From Craterostigma plantagineum (taxonomy: Eukaryota; Streptophyta; Magnoliopsida; Lamiales; Linderniaceae): DNA of 64,000 nucleotides. Location: assembly GCA_027422505.1 (NCBI GenBank), contig JAPQWV010000018.1, forward strand, positions 12,976,001 through 13,040,000. The letters are read 5' to 3'. Position 1 is the first letter of the stretch. Every line of letters starts with the position of its first letter. Positions 56,405 through 64,000 of this stretch are shown here, piece after piece. Position numbers and translations under genes: made by a program. Under the pieces are notes generated by a model. The model did no database searches and was not told where the DNA came from. It saw only the letters and a list, made by a program, of their open reading frames with translations.

Positions 56405-57215
56405 GTCCCAGGTGCCAACGGGTATCCTAGTCCGGAGTAATCCGAAACCTGGGTGTATCTTTCATTTCGAGTGCCAACAGGTGTCCTAGTACGGAGTAAT
56501 CCGAAACCCGGGCATTTTTTGTTCCGCGCGCCATCAGGTGTCCTTGTCCGGAGTAATCCGAAACCTGGGCGTATCTTTCATTTCGAGTGCCAACAGGTGT
56601 CCTAGTCCGGAGCAATCCGAAACCTGGGCATTTTTCGTTCAGCGCACCAACAGGTGTCCTAGTCCGAAGTAATCCGAAACCTGGGTGGCTTTTTCGCGTG
56701 GGGTGCCAACAAGGTGTCCTAGTTCGGAGTAATCCGAAACCTGGGCACTTTTCGTTCAGCGCACCAACAGGTGTCCTAGTTCGGAGTAATCGAAACCTTG
56801 GCGGCTTTTTCGCGAGGGGTGCCAACAGGTGTCCTAGTCCGGAGTAATCCGAAACCTGGGCATTTTTCGTTCAGCGCACCAACAGGTGTCCTAGTTCGGA
56901 TAATCGAAACCTGGGCGGCTTTTTCGCAAGGGGTGCCAACAGGTGTCCTAGTCCGGAGTAATCCGAAACCTGGGCATTCTTCGTTCAGCGCACCAATAGG
57001 TGTCCTAGTCCGGAGTAATCCGAAACCTGGGGGCTTTTTCGCGAGGGGTGCCAACAGGTGTCCTAGTCCGGAGTAATCCGAAACCTGGGCATTTTTCGTT
57101 CAGCGCACCAGCAGGTGTCCTAGTCCGGAGTAATCCGAAACCTGGGCGGCTTTTTTGCGAGGGGTGCCAACAGGTGTCCTAGTCCGGAGTAATCCGAAAC
57201 CTGGGCATTTTTCCA
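56405..57215. repeat. Minisatellite array 3 (CGGA-GTAA-TCCG), about 14 units
   Basis: GGTGTCCTAGTCCGGAGTAA, TCCGAAACCTGGG and a variable 20-base linker repeat at about 58 bp. Two linker types alternate in much of the array: CATTTTTCGTTCAGCGCACC and GGCTTTTTCGCGAGGGGTGC, giving a higher-order period of about 116. The core can fold as CAGGT...ACCTG around CGGA-GTAA-TCCG. Confidence 0.92.
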
Positions 57216-57580
57216 GCCTGGATCTGAGCCAGGGCTTAGAGGCTTTGCTTCCAACCTGGATCTAAGCCAGGGCTTACAGGGTTTTGCTCCAGCCTGAGTT
57301 TAAGCTAGGGCTTATGGACTTCGTTTCGAGCCTGGATTGAATCCAGGGCTTATAGGCTTCTCCTTCACCTAGCATCAGAGCTAGGACTCATGGCCTCCTT
57401 TCTCATCTGGAGCTACGTCAGAGCTTAGAGGTTTCGGGCCTGGCCTGGATCTATGCCAGGGCTTACATGCTTCACTCCCATCCTGGATCTAAGCCAGGGC
57501 TTACGGGGTTCTGTTTCCAGCCGGGGCTTACGGTGTTCTGTCTCCAGTCTGGGTCTAAGCCAGGGCTTACGGTCTTCTTT
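57216..57580. repeat. Minisatellite array 4 (AGCCTGG...CCAGGGCT), about 8 units
   Basis: CCTGGATCTAAGCCAGGGCT, TACAGG and TTTGCTTCC-like linkers repeat at 38-55 bp. The core folds as CCTGG-ATCTAAG-CCAGG. Confidence 0.85.
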
Positions 57581-58146
57581 TTTATAGTCCGAAGACTTAC
57601 ATCGACAGACCCGTAGATCTTACGCCGGAAGGTTTCTGCCGGAGCTAGGTCGAGACTTATCGTCTCCTGTAGCCAGCTGAGAGCTGGATCAGCATACCTG
57701 CCATATCTGCGAAGCCACAACCACAAGAAACTCCAATGCACGAGACACCACAAGTGTCGTGAGATAAAAACAATAATACAATAATATTTAGTAATTGCAT
57801 ACTTAAACACAGTGCGCTATGGCGGGTTAGGAATAAGCCTATACACATAAATTCTAGCACGTAGCCCAGCACTCTCCCTAATCTGGTGATCTAGGAAGCT
57901 CCAATTTCGAGATATGGGTTAGCTACGTAGGAGAGTCAGAGGTCAAAGGTAGCTAAGTAGGAAAGCAGTGGATCAGTAGCTAAGTAGGAGAGCTGGAGGT
58001 CAAAGGTAATGTACGGAGGAAGTACATATCCCAGCTAATCCTGACCAGGGGACACAAAGAGGGTGCAGATTGGGGAACATTATGATCGGACAGAGGGAAT
58101 GTCATTCTGACAATAGTACGCCTGTGACTGTCTGTCCTAGGCTGTA
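57581..58146. other. Interior sequence, nothing recognised
   Basis: GTAGCTAAGTAGGA(A/G)AG-like words repeat three times at 57920-58000. No gene or further feature. Confidence 0.35.
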
Positions 58147-59473
58147 CCTTTTGGTAGACGTGTTCAAACGGTTTGGAAAACCGTAACTGAACCGTAACCG
58201 AACCGGCGTCAACGGTTCGGTTAACCGTGGTCAACTGTTAAGATTTAAACCGTAACCGAACCGTTATTTAATACGGTTTGGTTACGGTTATCGAAATTTC
58301 TAACCGTAAACCGCCGGTTATAACCGGGTTAGAACCACCGGTTTTCTAATAAATAAAATTATAAAATATATTGTTCCTTGGGTTTTTTATACAGTAAGAA
58401 CTCTATAAATTAATACTCGATAAATTAATAAACTCTGTAAAATAATAAAATTTTCCGATCCCGACTTGGGCCATTGTAAAAAATCATCATATTCGATAAG
58501 ATAATAATATAATAATTTTTCGGAAAATCCCTTAATAAATATTAGGTCCCATTAAAACTCTAAATTAATAATTCATAAAATATACAATTATAAATTATGG
58601 TAATTTGCTAAAATAAGAATCTACTTATTACTAGATTTTCTTTTTAGTTGCAATCAATAGTTCCGATGTCGAGTTCTCTAACTGCAACAAAAAATTTTGA
58701 AGGGTTGTTGTCGCCGTGTCGTTTAATATCCTCATTCTTCTGAAAGTTGGTTGAATGATATTCCAATTATATCCTGAGAGCATTTGATATTGTACCTTGA
58801 CTAATTTTCGATCGATATTTTTCACTAATTAACACTTGTAAATCGTTTTGAGTATATGAATATAATTAATGAAACATATTTGAATTCATTTATCGTCAAT
58901 ATATTATAAATTTGTTGAATTTAAAGAGTCTCTCTTTTAATTATAAAATATTAATTTATCGATCTCTCTAAAGTAATAAAACAGTATGGTCCCAATGTTA
59001 TTAATTTATAGAGGTTTTACTGTAGTTATTTTTTATTTGTATATTATATACGAAACGGTCATTTTTTTACCGTTGCTTCTATGCTTCTTTTTTATACTAT
59101 GTTTCAACGACACGGAAGAAGGAGAAGGCTGTAATGAGTGCTCGTCGAACACTCCCGGAAGCAAATATTGAGCGATCATATTTTTTTATGGTGTAATTGT
59201 GTTTTTCTAAGATGAATGAAATTATTTATCTTATTAAATAAAATTAATTCTTTTTTGCTTATTTAGGTCATTTTTTTGTACAAAGAAAATCCAAAAAGAA
59301 AAAATAAATTGAAACCGTAAACCGGCGGTTCAAACCTTAACCGTAACCGGCTCCTCCGGTTACAAACCGTAACCGTAACCGTGGTTACCGCGGTTCGGTT
59401 ACGGTTAGAGATTTTCACTAACCGCGAACCGGCGGTTATAACCGTGAACCGTTTGAACACGTCTACCTTTTGG
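58147..59473. mobile_element. Non-autonomous hAT element (1311 bp)
   Basis: The terminus TAGACGTGTTCAAACGGTT at 58155 is repeated in reverse, ending at 59465. The 8-bp flanks CCTTTTGG (58147-58154 and 59466-59473) are identical, the hAT target-duplication size. Both ends carry many AACCGTAACCG-type subterminal repeats. There is no transposase. It sits inside the gypsy-like element and itself hosts a mariner-like insertion. Confidence 0.88.
58390..59024. mobile_element. Tc1/mariner-like MITE (631 bp) nested in the hAT element
   Basis: The left end CAGTAAGAACTCTATAAATT at 58392 and the reverse of the right end, CAGTAAAACCTCTATAAATT at 59022, are inverted termini. TA flanks each side (58390-58391, 59023-59024). 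AT-rich interior. A frame at 58631-58825 (minus; KNIDRKLVKVQYQMLSGYNW) may be a transposase remnant but is too short to assign. Confidence 0.7.
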
Positions 59474-60008
59474 GATCCTGAACGAGACCTACTGGGCCAG
59501 CGGCCTCATGGCAATAATTCTAGCAATCCAAATATTCTAGCCCAAATAATTAATTTAGGAGACTAGTAAAATAGATCAAACACAACTTACTTAAGCTCCC
59601 CGACTCTAAAGGTCCCACATTTAATTTATTTTAATAACCCAAAATAATTAAGACCAGCAAGCTATAAATAATCTCAATAACCCCGACATATTTTCAGGAA
59701 ATAATTAAAATAATCTCAATAATGAAAATAATTAATTCATAGGCCCATTGATAATACTAGCCACCTAAATATTTTAAAGGCCATCAAGTCTAAAAGCCCA
59801 ATTATTTAATTAATTTAAGCCATGCACTAAATAATAGCCCAGAATATTCCTACGGACTTAAAGCCCAAGCCAACTAGAAGCCCTAAGTGAAATAAATGCA
59901 CAACCTCAAATATTACCCAAAATTCGGTTTTGCCCCCAGATCTTAGATTTCACAAAATTTGATCCTAAAGGAAATAACAGAATTCACCCATTCGTTTTAT
60001 AATTCCAT
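59474..60008. other. AT-rich interior of gypsy-like element
   Basis: Rich in AATAATTAA words and AGCCCA/GGCCCA words. No coding sequence seen. Confidence 0.4.
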
Positions 60009-60569
60009 TTAGCACCCCAAAAAATCAGAAAACTTAAAGCATGGTCCCGGAGTGCGATTTCCGGGGAGGACGTCGCCGGCGACCGACGCGGCGGCGGCCA
60101 CGGTGGTCATCCTCCGCGTGTGACATCTATGGCCGAGGCAGTTCGGCTTCAAAGATCCTGAAGTCAGGGCTTGATCGTTGAATGGTTTGGGACCTCTGCT
60201 CGGAGTTACGACGGTGGGGCGATGAGATGGTGCAGGATTCGTCGGCGGCAAAGCCGTCGGTTGAGATTCTTGACGTTGAAGATTCCGTCCAATGCCCCTG
60301 AGGTTGAATCCCACGATTTCCAACTTGGAGACTCCACCATTGATGCATTCTTTAGCACCTTGCCCTTCACAGATATCGTCCTTATTACCATCAATGGCAG
60401 TGTAATAAACATCGGCGACGTGAAGCATTTTCTGCCTTAGCGACGGCAGATTTGGACGGGCGGCCACCACTGCCTTGTCAGCGGTGCTCGGGTGGTGGGC
60501 TGGTCGCTGCCAGCGAGGCCAAGGTGGCCGATGGCCATGCTTATGGCCAGACACACTTTCGCCCCGCAA
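60009..60569 (-). other. GC-rich open region near the primer site
   Basis: Open in several frames on both strands: minus 186 residues (60009-60569), and plus 89 residues (60171-60440) with FQLGDSTIDAFFSTLPFTDI. It is much richer in GC than its surroundings and lies where gag would start. I recognise no family in either strand. It could be a captured host fragment or a degenerate gag. Confidence 0.3.
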
Positions 60570-60670
60570 GTTTTCGATAAAATGTCATAGAAGAACTCCA
60601 AGAACAGCAGCCCAGAAAACATATCTAATCCAAGCCACGACTCCATATCTCACGTTCCAAACCCTCGTTT

Positions 60671-60687
60671 CCCACAGACGGCGCCAT
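60671..60687 (-). promoter_or_regulatory. Gypsy-type primer binding site
   Basis: The minus strand reads TGGCGCCGTCTGTGGGA two bases from the LTR end. This is a well-known plant gypsy primer site and differs from the tRNA-Met site used by the copia elements here. Confidence 0.8.
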
Positions 60688-60689
60688 TT

Positions 60690-60906
60690 GATACGGGTAC
60701 GACCCGATCAACAAGATTTGGGTCAGAGAAATAAAGGTGAGGGCCGGTTCGGATGAAATCTTGGTTGAATATATGAAGAATGAGACGGAAAAAGTAAAGA
60801 GACGATGATTTACGTGGTTCGGATTCGGATGAATCCTACGTCCACGGGCCGCCGGAGAATATTCACTATTAACGGATAAGATTACACGCTGCAGCTCACC
60901 TTCTCA
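60690..60906 (-). repeat. Gypsy-like element 5' LTR, 3' portion
   Basis: Matches 52057-52275. Cut off at 60907 by Copia-7. The rest should lie beyond that element, outside the window. Confidence 0.8.
60812..60847 (-). ncRNA. Shared LTR hairpin, copy F
   Basis: Identical to copy E in the partner LTR: GGATTC/GAATCC inner stem and CGTGG/CCACG outer stem. Confidence 0.55.
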
Positions 60907-61084
60907 TGTTATTAAGGAATCATTTAGCATGATTCTAGGAATTATTTTACCTAATTGTAGATTTGATTGTAGGAGTGATTCTAGCAATCACACTTATGAT
61001 CGTATTAAATTCTCTTTGTATATAATAGGTGCTATTGTATCATTATCCAATATACAGTTCATAATATCATTATCTTTCTTTTTT
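60907..61084 (+). repeat. Copia-7 5' LTR (178 bp)
   Basis: Starts TGTTATTAAGGAATC, where similarity to the gypsy-like LTR stops, and ends in a T run directly before TGGTATCAGAG. TATATAATAG near 61018 may be the promoter. The shared hairpin is absent. Confidence 0.75.
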
Positions 61085-61096
61085 TGGTATCAGAGA
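61085..61096 (+). promoter_or_regulatory. Copia-7 primer binding site
   Basis: TGGTATCAGAGA, complementary to the initiator tRNA-Met end, 20 bases before the gag ATG. Confidence 0.85.
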
Positions 61097-61104
61097 TAAT
61101 TTCC

Positions 61105-62925
61105 ATGGCGACATCAACCATGCCCGCACCAACGAAGCTTCCCGATGTTTCCTCCCCATTTTTCACACACCCATCCGACCATCCCGGCATGTTAATAGTC
61201 CCTGAAGCACAGATCCTCACAGGCAACAACTACTCGGGGTGGTCACGAGCCATGATACGTGCGTTAAATGCAAAAAATAAGGTTGGATTCGTGGATGGAT
61301 CGGTTAAGAAACCCGGCGCAGAAGATCCCAACCATCACTGGTGGAAGATTTGTAACAGCATGGTTGCGGCTTGGATCTCTAATTCACTTGACAAGGTTCT
61401 ACAAAACAGCGTAGTCACGGCAACTGACGCCAAGGCTATGTGGGATGAATTGCGGGATCGATTATGTCAAGGGAACGCACCGCGTGTGCGTCAAATCAGG
61501 ACTGAATTAAGCCTTCATCGTCAAGATGGAAAGGCCGTAACGGAGTATTTTACAACCCTAAAGTGCTTATGGGACGAGCTCGCAGATTACTCGGACCCGC
61601 TCGATTGCACTTGTGCGGCGGCTACTAAGTACGCAGCGAAGGAGGAGGCGGAGAAAATCCACCAATTTTTGATGGGTCTCAATACTGAGACATTTGGCCC
61701 TATTCGATCCCAGATCCTCAGCATGCCTGCACTTCCACCTATGACCAAGATATATACTTTGGTTATACAAGAAGAACGTCAACGTGCCGTGAACCGTGAT
61801 CGTGAATTACGAGACACGGCTGTAGGTTTCCATGCTAGCCGAGGAGTAGGACGAGACGAAAAACCGCAATGTGACCATTGCGGAAAATTGGGCCACATGA
61901 AGGCCCGTTGTTACGAGATTATTGGGTATCCAGACCATTGGGAGATTCGTCGCGATGGCACGGGGCGAAAGAATGCAAACAATGGCAATCGTGGTAAGCA
62001 GTCACAACGTCCTACCAATGAGAAGGGAGGAGTGGCGCATGCCGCATGCATGGTAGCTAATGAGGTAAATGCGACGAGCAGTGGAGGTCGACAACTCTCG
62101 AACGTTGAGTATCAACAATTTCTTGGACTTCTCAGAAACCTCAAACCACCACATGCGAACGAACCTGTAGAAGGTAACATTAAATATTCTGACGACTTAT
62201 GGATCCTCGATTCAGGAGCATCCGAACACATGACCGGACGACTTTCTCTCTTAGCCAATCGAGTACAGATAGAGGGTCCTTGTCCAATCACAACGGCCGA
62301 TGGAAGGATTTCTCATGCTACGATGCGTGGGACCATAAAATTTGGCGATAATTTCACCTTGCGTGACGTTTTATATATTCCAAATTTTTCATGCAATCTC
62401 ATTTCCATAGGGAAGTTGACGGCTGATATGAATTATTGTGTAACATTTTTCTCTTCTCGGTGTTATATACAGGACCTAGCCTCAAGGAGGTGGATTGGAG
62501 CGGGTGAGCTTCAACGGGGGGGTTATTGCATCGGTAGAGTAGGAGTTTGTGCGGCCGTTGGGACCGACTCTATGACTAGTATCGATACGTGGCATCGAAG
62601 ATTAGGTCATCATTCGTCTAAGGTCTTACGTTTATTATCCAGTATTTCTTCTAATAAAAGTCCCGAGTCTATTTGTGATGCCTGTCATCGCGCAAAGCAT
62701 GCACGATCGTCTTTTCCATTAAGCAATAAGACAGCAACTTCTATATTTGAATTATTACATTGTGACGTTTGGGATCCCTATCGCACCAAGTCCATTGATG
62801 GTGCACATTATTTCCTAACCATTCTTGATGATTTCAGCCGAGCGACATGGGTTTATATGCTTAGAAAAATCAGAGGTTTACAAATACCTCACCGTATTTT
62901 GTACGACGATCAACAACCATTCTAG
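61105..62925 (+). CDS. Copia-7 gag-protease-integrase frame
   Basis: I start at ATG 61105 (MATSTMPAPTKL) after the primer site. Gag: ILTGNNYSGWSRAMIRALNA, FLMGLNTETFGPIRSQILSM. Zinc knuckle: CDHCGKLGHMKARC (61870-61911). Protease: LWILDSGASEHMTGRLS (near 62200-62250). GAG-pre-integrase: VLYIPNFSCNLISIGKL. Integrase zinc: HRRLGHHS...CDAC. First catalytic Asp: HCDVWDPYRT, where the usual Gly after Trp is Asp. The frame breaks at the A run 62864-62868 and the track ends with a spurious tail at 62925. All upstream motifs look functional. Confidence 0.92.
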   Translation: MATSTMPAPTKLPDVSSPFFTHPSDHPGMLIVPEAQILTGNNYSGWSRAMIRALNAKNKVGFVDGSVKKPGAEDPNHHWWKICNSMVAAWISNSLDKVLQNSVVTATDAKAMWDELRDRLCQGNAPRVRQIRTELSLHRQDGKAVTEYFTTLKCLWDELADYSDPLDCTCAAATKYAAKEEAEKIHQFLMGLNTETFGPIRSQILSMPALPPMTKIYTLVIQEERQRAVNRDRELRDTAVGFHASRGVGRDEKPQCDHCGKLGHMKARCYEIIGYPDHWEIRRDGTGRKNANNGNRGKQSQRPTNEKGGVAHAACMVANEVNATSSGGRQLSNVEYQQFLGLLRNLKPPHANEPVEGNIKYSDDLWILDSGASEHMTGRLSLLANRVQIEGPCPITTADGRISHATMRGTIKFGDNFTLRDVLYIPNFSCNLISIGKLTADMNYCVTFFSSRCYIQDLASRRWIGAGELQRGGYCIGRVGVCAAVGTDSMTSIDTWHRRLGHHSSKVLRLLSSISSNKSPESICDACHRAKHARSSFPLSNKTATSIFELLHCDVWDPYRTKSIDGAHYFLTILDDFSRATWVYMLRKIRGLQIPHRILYDDQQPF

Positions 62926-63334
62926 TCAACCCATCAAGTTTATTAGAACTGACAACGGCACCGAGTTTCTTTCTCATAAAATCCAGTCCTTCTTCAACAC
63001 TCAGGGAATTACCCATCAGACGACCTGTGTTTATACACCCCAACAAAATGGTCGGGTTGAACGAAAGCATCGTCATATTCTTAACGTCGCTCGTGCTCTT
63101 CGCTTTCAACCCCATCTTCCGGTACGTTTTTGGGGAGAGTGTGTTTTAACAGCTGTCCACTTAATTAACCATACTCCCACTCCTTTGTTGTCCGGCAAAT
63201 CGCCACTCGAGGTACTTTACAATAAACCCATTACTTATGACCACCTTAGAGTTTTCGGATGTCTCTGTTATGCTAAGGTTTTTCCTCGAGATTCAGATAA
63301 GCTCGCACCCCGTTCTCGTCGGTGCATTTTTTAG
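62869..63334 (+). CDS. Copia-7 integrase core, second frame
   Basis: Continues in the next frame: KSEVYKYLTVFCTTINN, IRTDNGTEFLS (second Asp), YTPQQNGRVERKHRHILNVA (catalytic Glu), WGECVLTAVHLINHTPTPLL and LRVFGCLCYAKVFPRDSDKL. It stops at TAG 63332-63334 inside a T run (63327-63332), where one missing T would restore FLGYPHNTKGWKVYDLES. Confidence 0.9.
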
Positions 63335-64000
63335 GGTATCCTCACAACACAAAAGGGTGGAAAGTTTATGATCTTGAATCCAACGAGATTTTTTTGTCTC
63401 ACGGTGTCATTTTTCATGAGAGTATCTTCCCATTTCAGCGAGATTCGTTATCAAAAAATTCAACATTCTCTCTCGATCGTCCCATGAACGCTGTTAGTCC
63501 AAATATGCCCCTTGAGGATAACCCAGTTGATACACCATCCTCACCACAGTTAAACAATACCGAGCCACATGAATCAGCCCCACCATCCATATTACCATCA
63601 TCGCCACATGAATAGGCCCCACCTACCATATTACCATCATCACCCTCACCGTCTAGCAACACAGAGACGTCCGAGTCAACCCCAATAGAAATACTACAAC
63701 CTCACACTTCTTCCAGTACCGTGTCAGACCCCCCACACCGATCTTCAGTCACTAACTTTTCACCGGCTCGGTCACAATGTGCTCGTCGCCCTCCATCACA
63801 CTTAGATGATTATTTCTGCTATACTGTTGCACCTACCCCTCGAAGATTCTCGTTCGCTTCCTCTTCATCTCCTTCAGGTACGGCCTACCCATTAGAGAAA
63901 TTTATTACATATAATAATTTTTCTAGCTCTTATCTTGTCTATCTAGCAGCACTTGATTCAGAAATTGAGCCTCGATCATATTCTGATGCGGTTAAGGATA
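63322..64000 (+). CDS. Copia-7 integrase C-terminus and linker to reverse transcriptase
   Basis: FLGYPHNTKGWKVYDL, IFLSHGVIFHESIFPFQ, then a Ser/Pro/Thr-rich linker. A 45-base segment encoding PHESAPPSILPSSPHE-like sequence is duplicated, and its second copy has TAG (63613-63615) where the first has TCA. The frame continues past it with ...LAALDSEIEPRSYSDAVKD, just where the reverse transcriptase domain should begin, and runs off the window. Confidence 0.85.

Larger units (their letters stand above)
52057..60906 (-). mobile_element. Large non-autonomous gypsy-like LTR element
   Basis: The minus-strand 3' LTR at 52057-52775 and the start of the 5' LTR at 60690-60906 are over 90% alike for about 220 bases. 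A gypsy-type primer site (TGGCGCCGTCTGTGGGA, 60671-60687) lies inside the right LTR and a polypurine tract inside the left. The 7.9-kb interior has no recognisable gag or pol. It has four minisatellite arrays towards the 3' side, a hAT element and a GC-rich block near the primer site. Arrays in the 3' untranslated region are known from Tat/Ogre-type gypsy elements. Copia-7 interrupts the 5' LTR at 60907. Confidence 0.75.
60907..64000 (+). mobile_element. Copia-7, young Ty1/copia element, cut by the window edge
   Basis: A short 5' LTR, primer site, then a near-intact gag-protease-integrase frame reaching the start of reverse transcriptase at the window end. The preceding TCTCA (60902-60906) may be its target duplication. 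Best-preserved coding of all elements here. Confidence 0.92.

Noticed and set aside
56427..57076. Open frames with repeated VLVRSNPKPG / GLLRTRTPVG units on both strands
   Set aside because: Both strands are open because the 58-bp array lacks stops. Unit length is not a multiple of three throughout, so a conserved repeat protein is unlikely.
52057..60906. Endogenous plant pararetrovirus
   Set aside because: No movement protein, coat or viral reverse transcriptase motif; the ends are LTRs with a gypsy-type primer site.

Overview
This is a piece of a flowering-plant nuclear genome, probably a eudicot. It has spliced genes, plant promoter boxes (site II and telo-box), a plant-type nucleolar GTPase (NOG1), a Bet v 1/major-latex-like gene, a plant phosphate-translocator relic and many layers of Ty1/copia and Ty3/gypsy retrotransposons. 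Nothing prokaryotic is present: no operons, CRISPR or rRNA. Species cannot be fixed from the sequence alone.

Layout. 0.25-2.8 kb: degenerate tandem repeats with units of about 204-222 bp. 3.1-4.0 kb: decayed intronless sugar-phosphate/phosphate translocator (minus). 4.8-6.85 kb: NOG1 (plus), recognisable end to end but with three one-base indels. 7-9 kb: AT-rich sequence with an orphan ribosomal-protein-like promoter at 8.27-8.46 kb. 9.03-9.99 kb: poly(A)-tailed retroposon with a 17-bp target duplication. 10.48-17.19 kb: two-exon MLP-like gene whose intron holds a complete copia element, Copia-1. 17.7-20 kb: LTR and remains of a non-autonomous gypsy-like element. 21.6-24.3 kb: Copia-2, an LTR plus gag without recognisable pol. 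24.3-26.2 kb: decayed repeats that look like gypsy LTR sequence. 26.2-34.2 kb: Copia-3, Sirevirus-like with a cluster of polypurine tracts. 34.2-39.7 kb: Copia-4, 5'-truncated, carrying a CACTA-like end with a possible captured gene fragment. 39.7-41.35 kb: LTR-like and AT-rich sequence. 41.36-46.4 kb: Copia-5, a Tnt1-like relic whose parts run pol-LTR-gag, with a hAT insertion in gag. 46.5-51.1 kb: Copia-6, complete with target duplication. 51.35-52.03 kb: second copy of the retroposon. 52.06 to beyond 60.9 kb: large non-autonomous gypsy-like element with four minisatellite arrays, a hAT element and a mariner-like element nested inside that. 60.9-64 kb: 5' half of Copia-7, inserted into the gypsy-like LTR and running off the window.

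The most interesting signal is a small RNA-like hairpin found seven times near the 3' ends of LTRs from otherwise different families (Copia-1, Copia-2, Copia-5 and two gypsy-like elements). The flanks around ACGTA and GAAC are constant, while the inner stem changes on both sides so that pairing is kept. It would lie in the 5' leader of the genomic RNAs. A second theme is repeated one-base homopolymer indels in otherwise well-preserved genes (NOG1, Copia-7), which may be assembly errors rather than decay.
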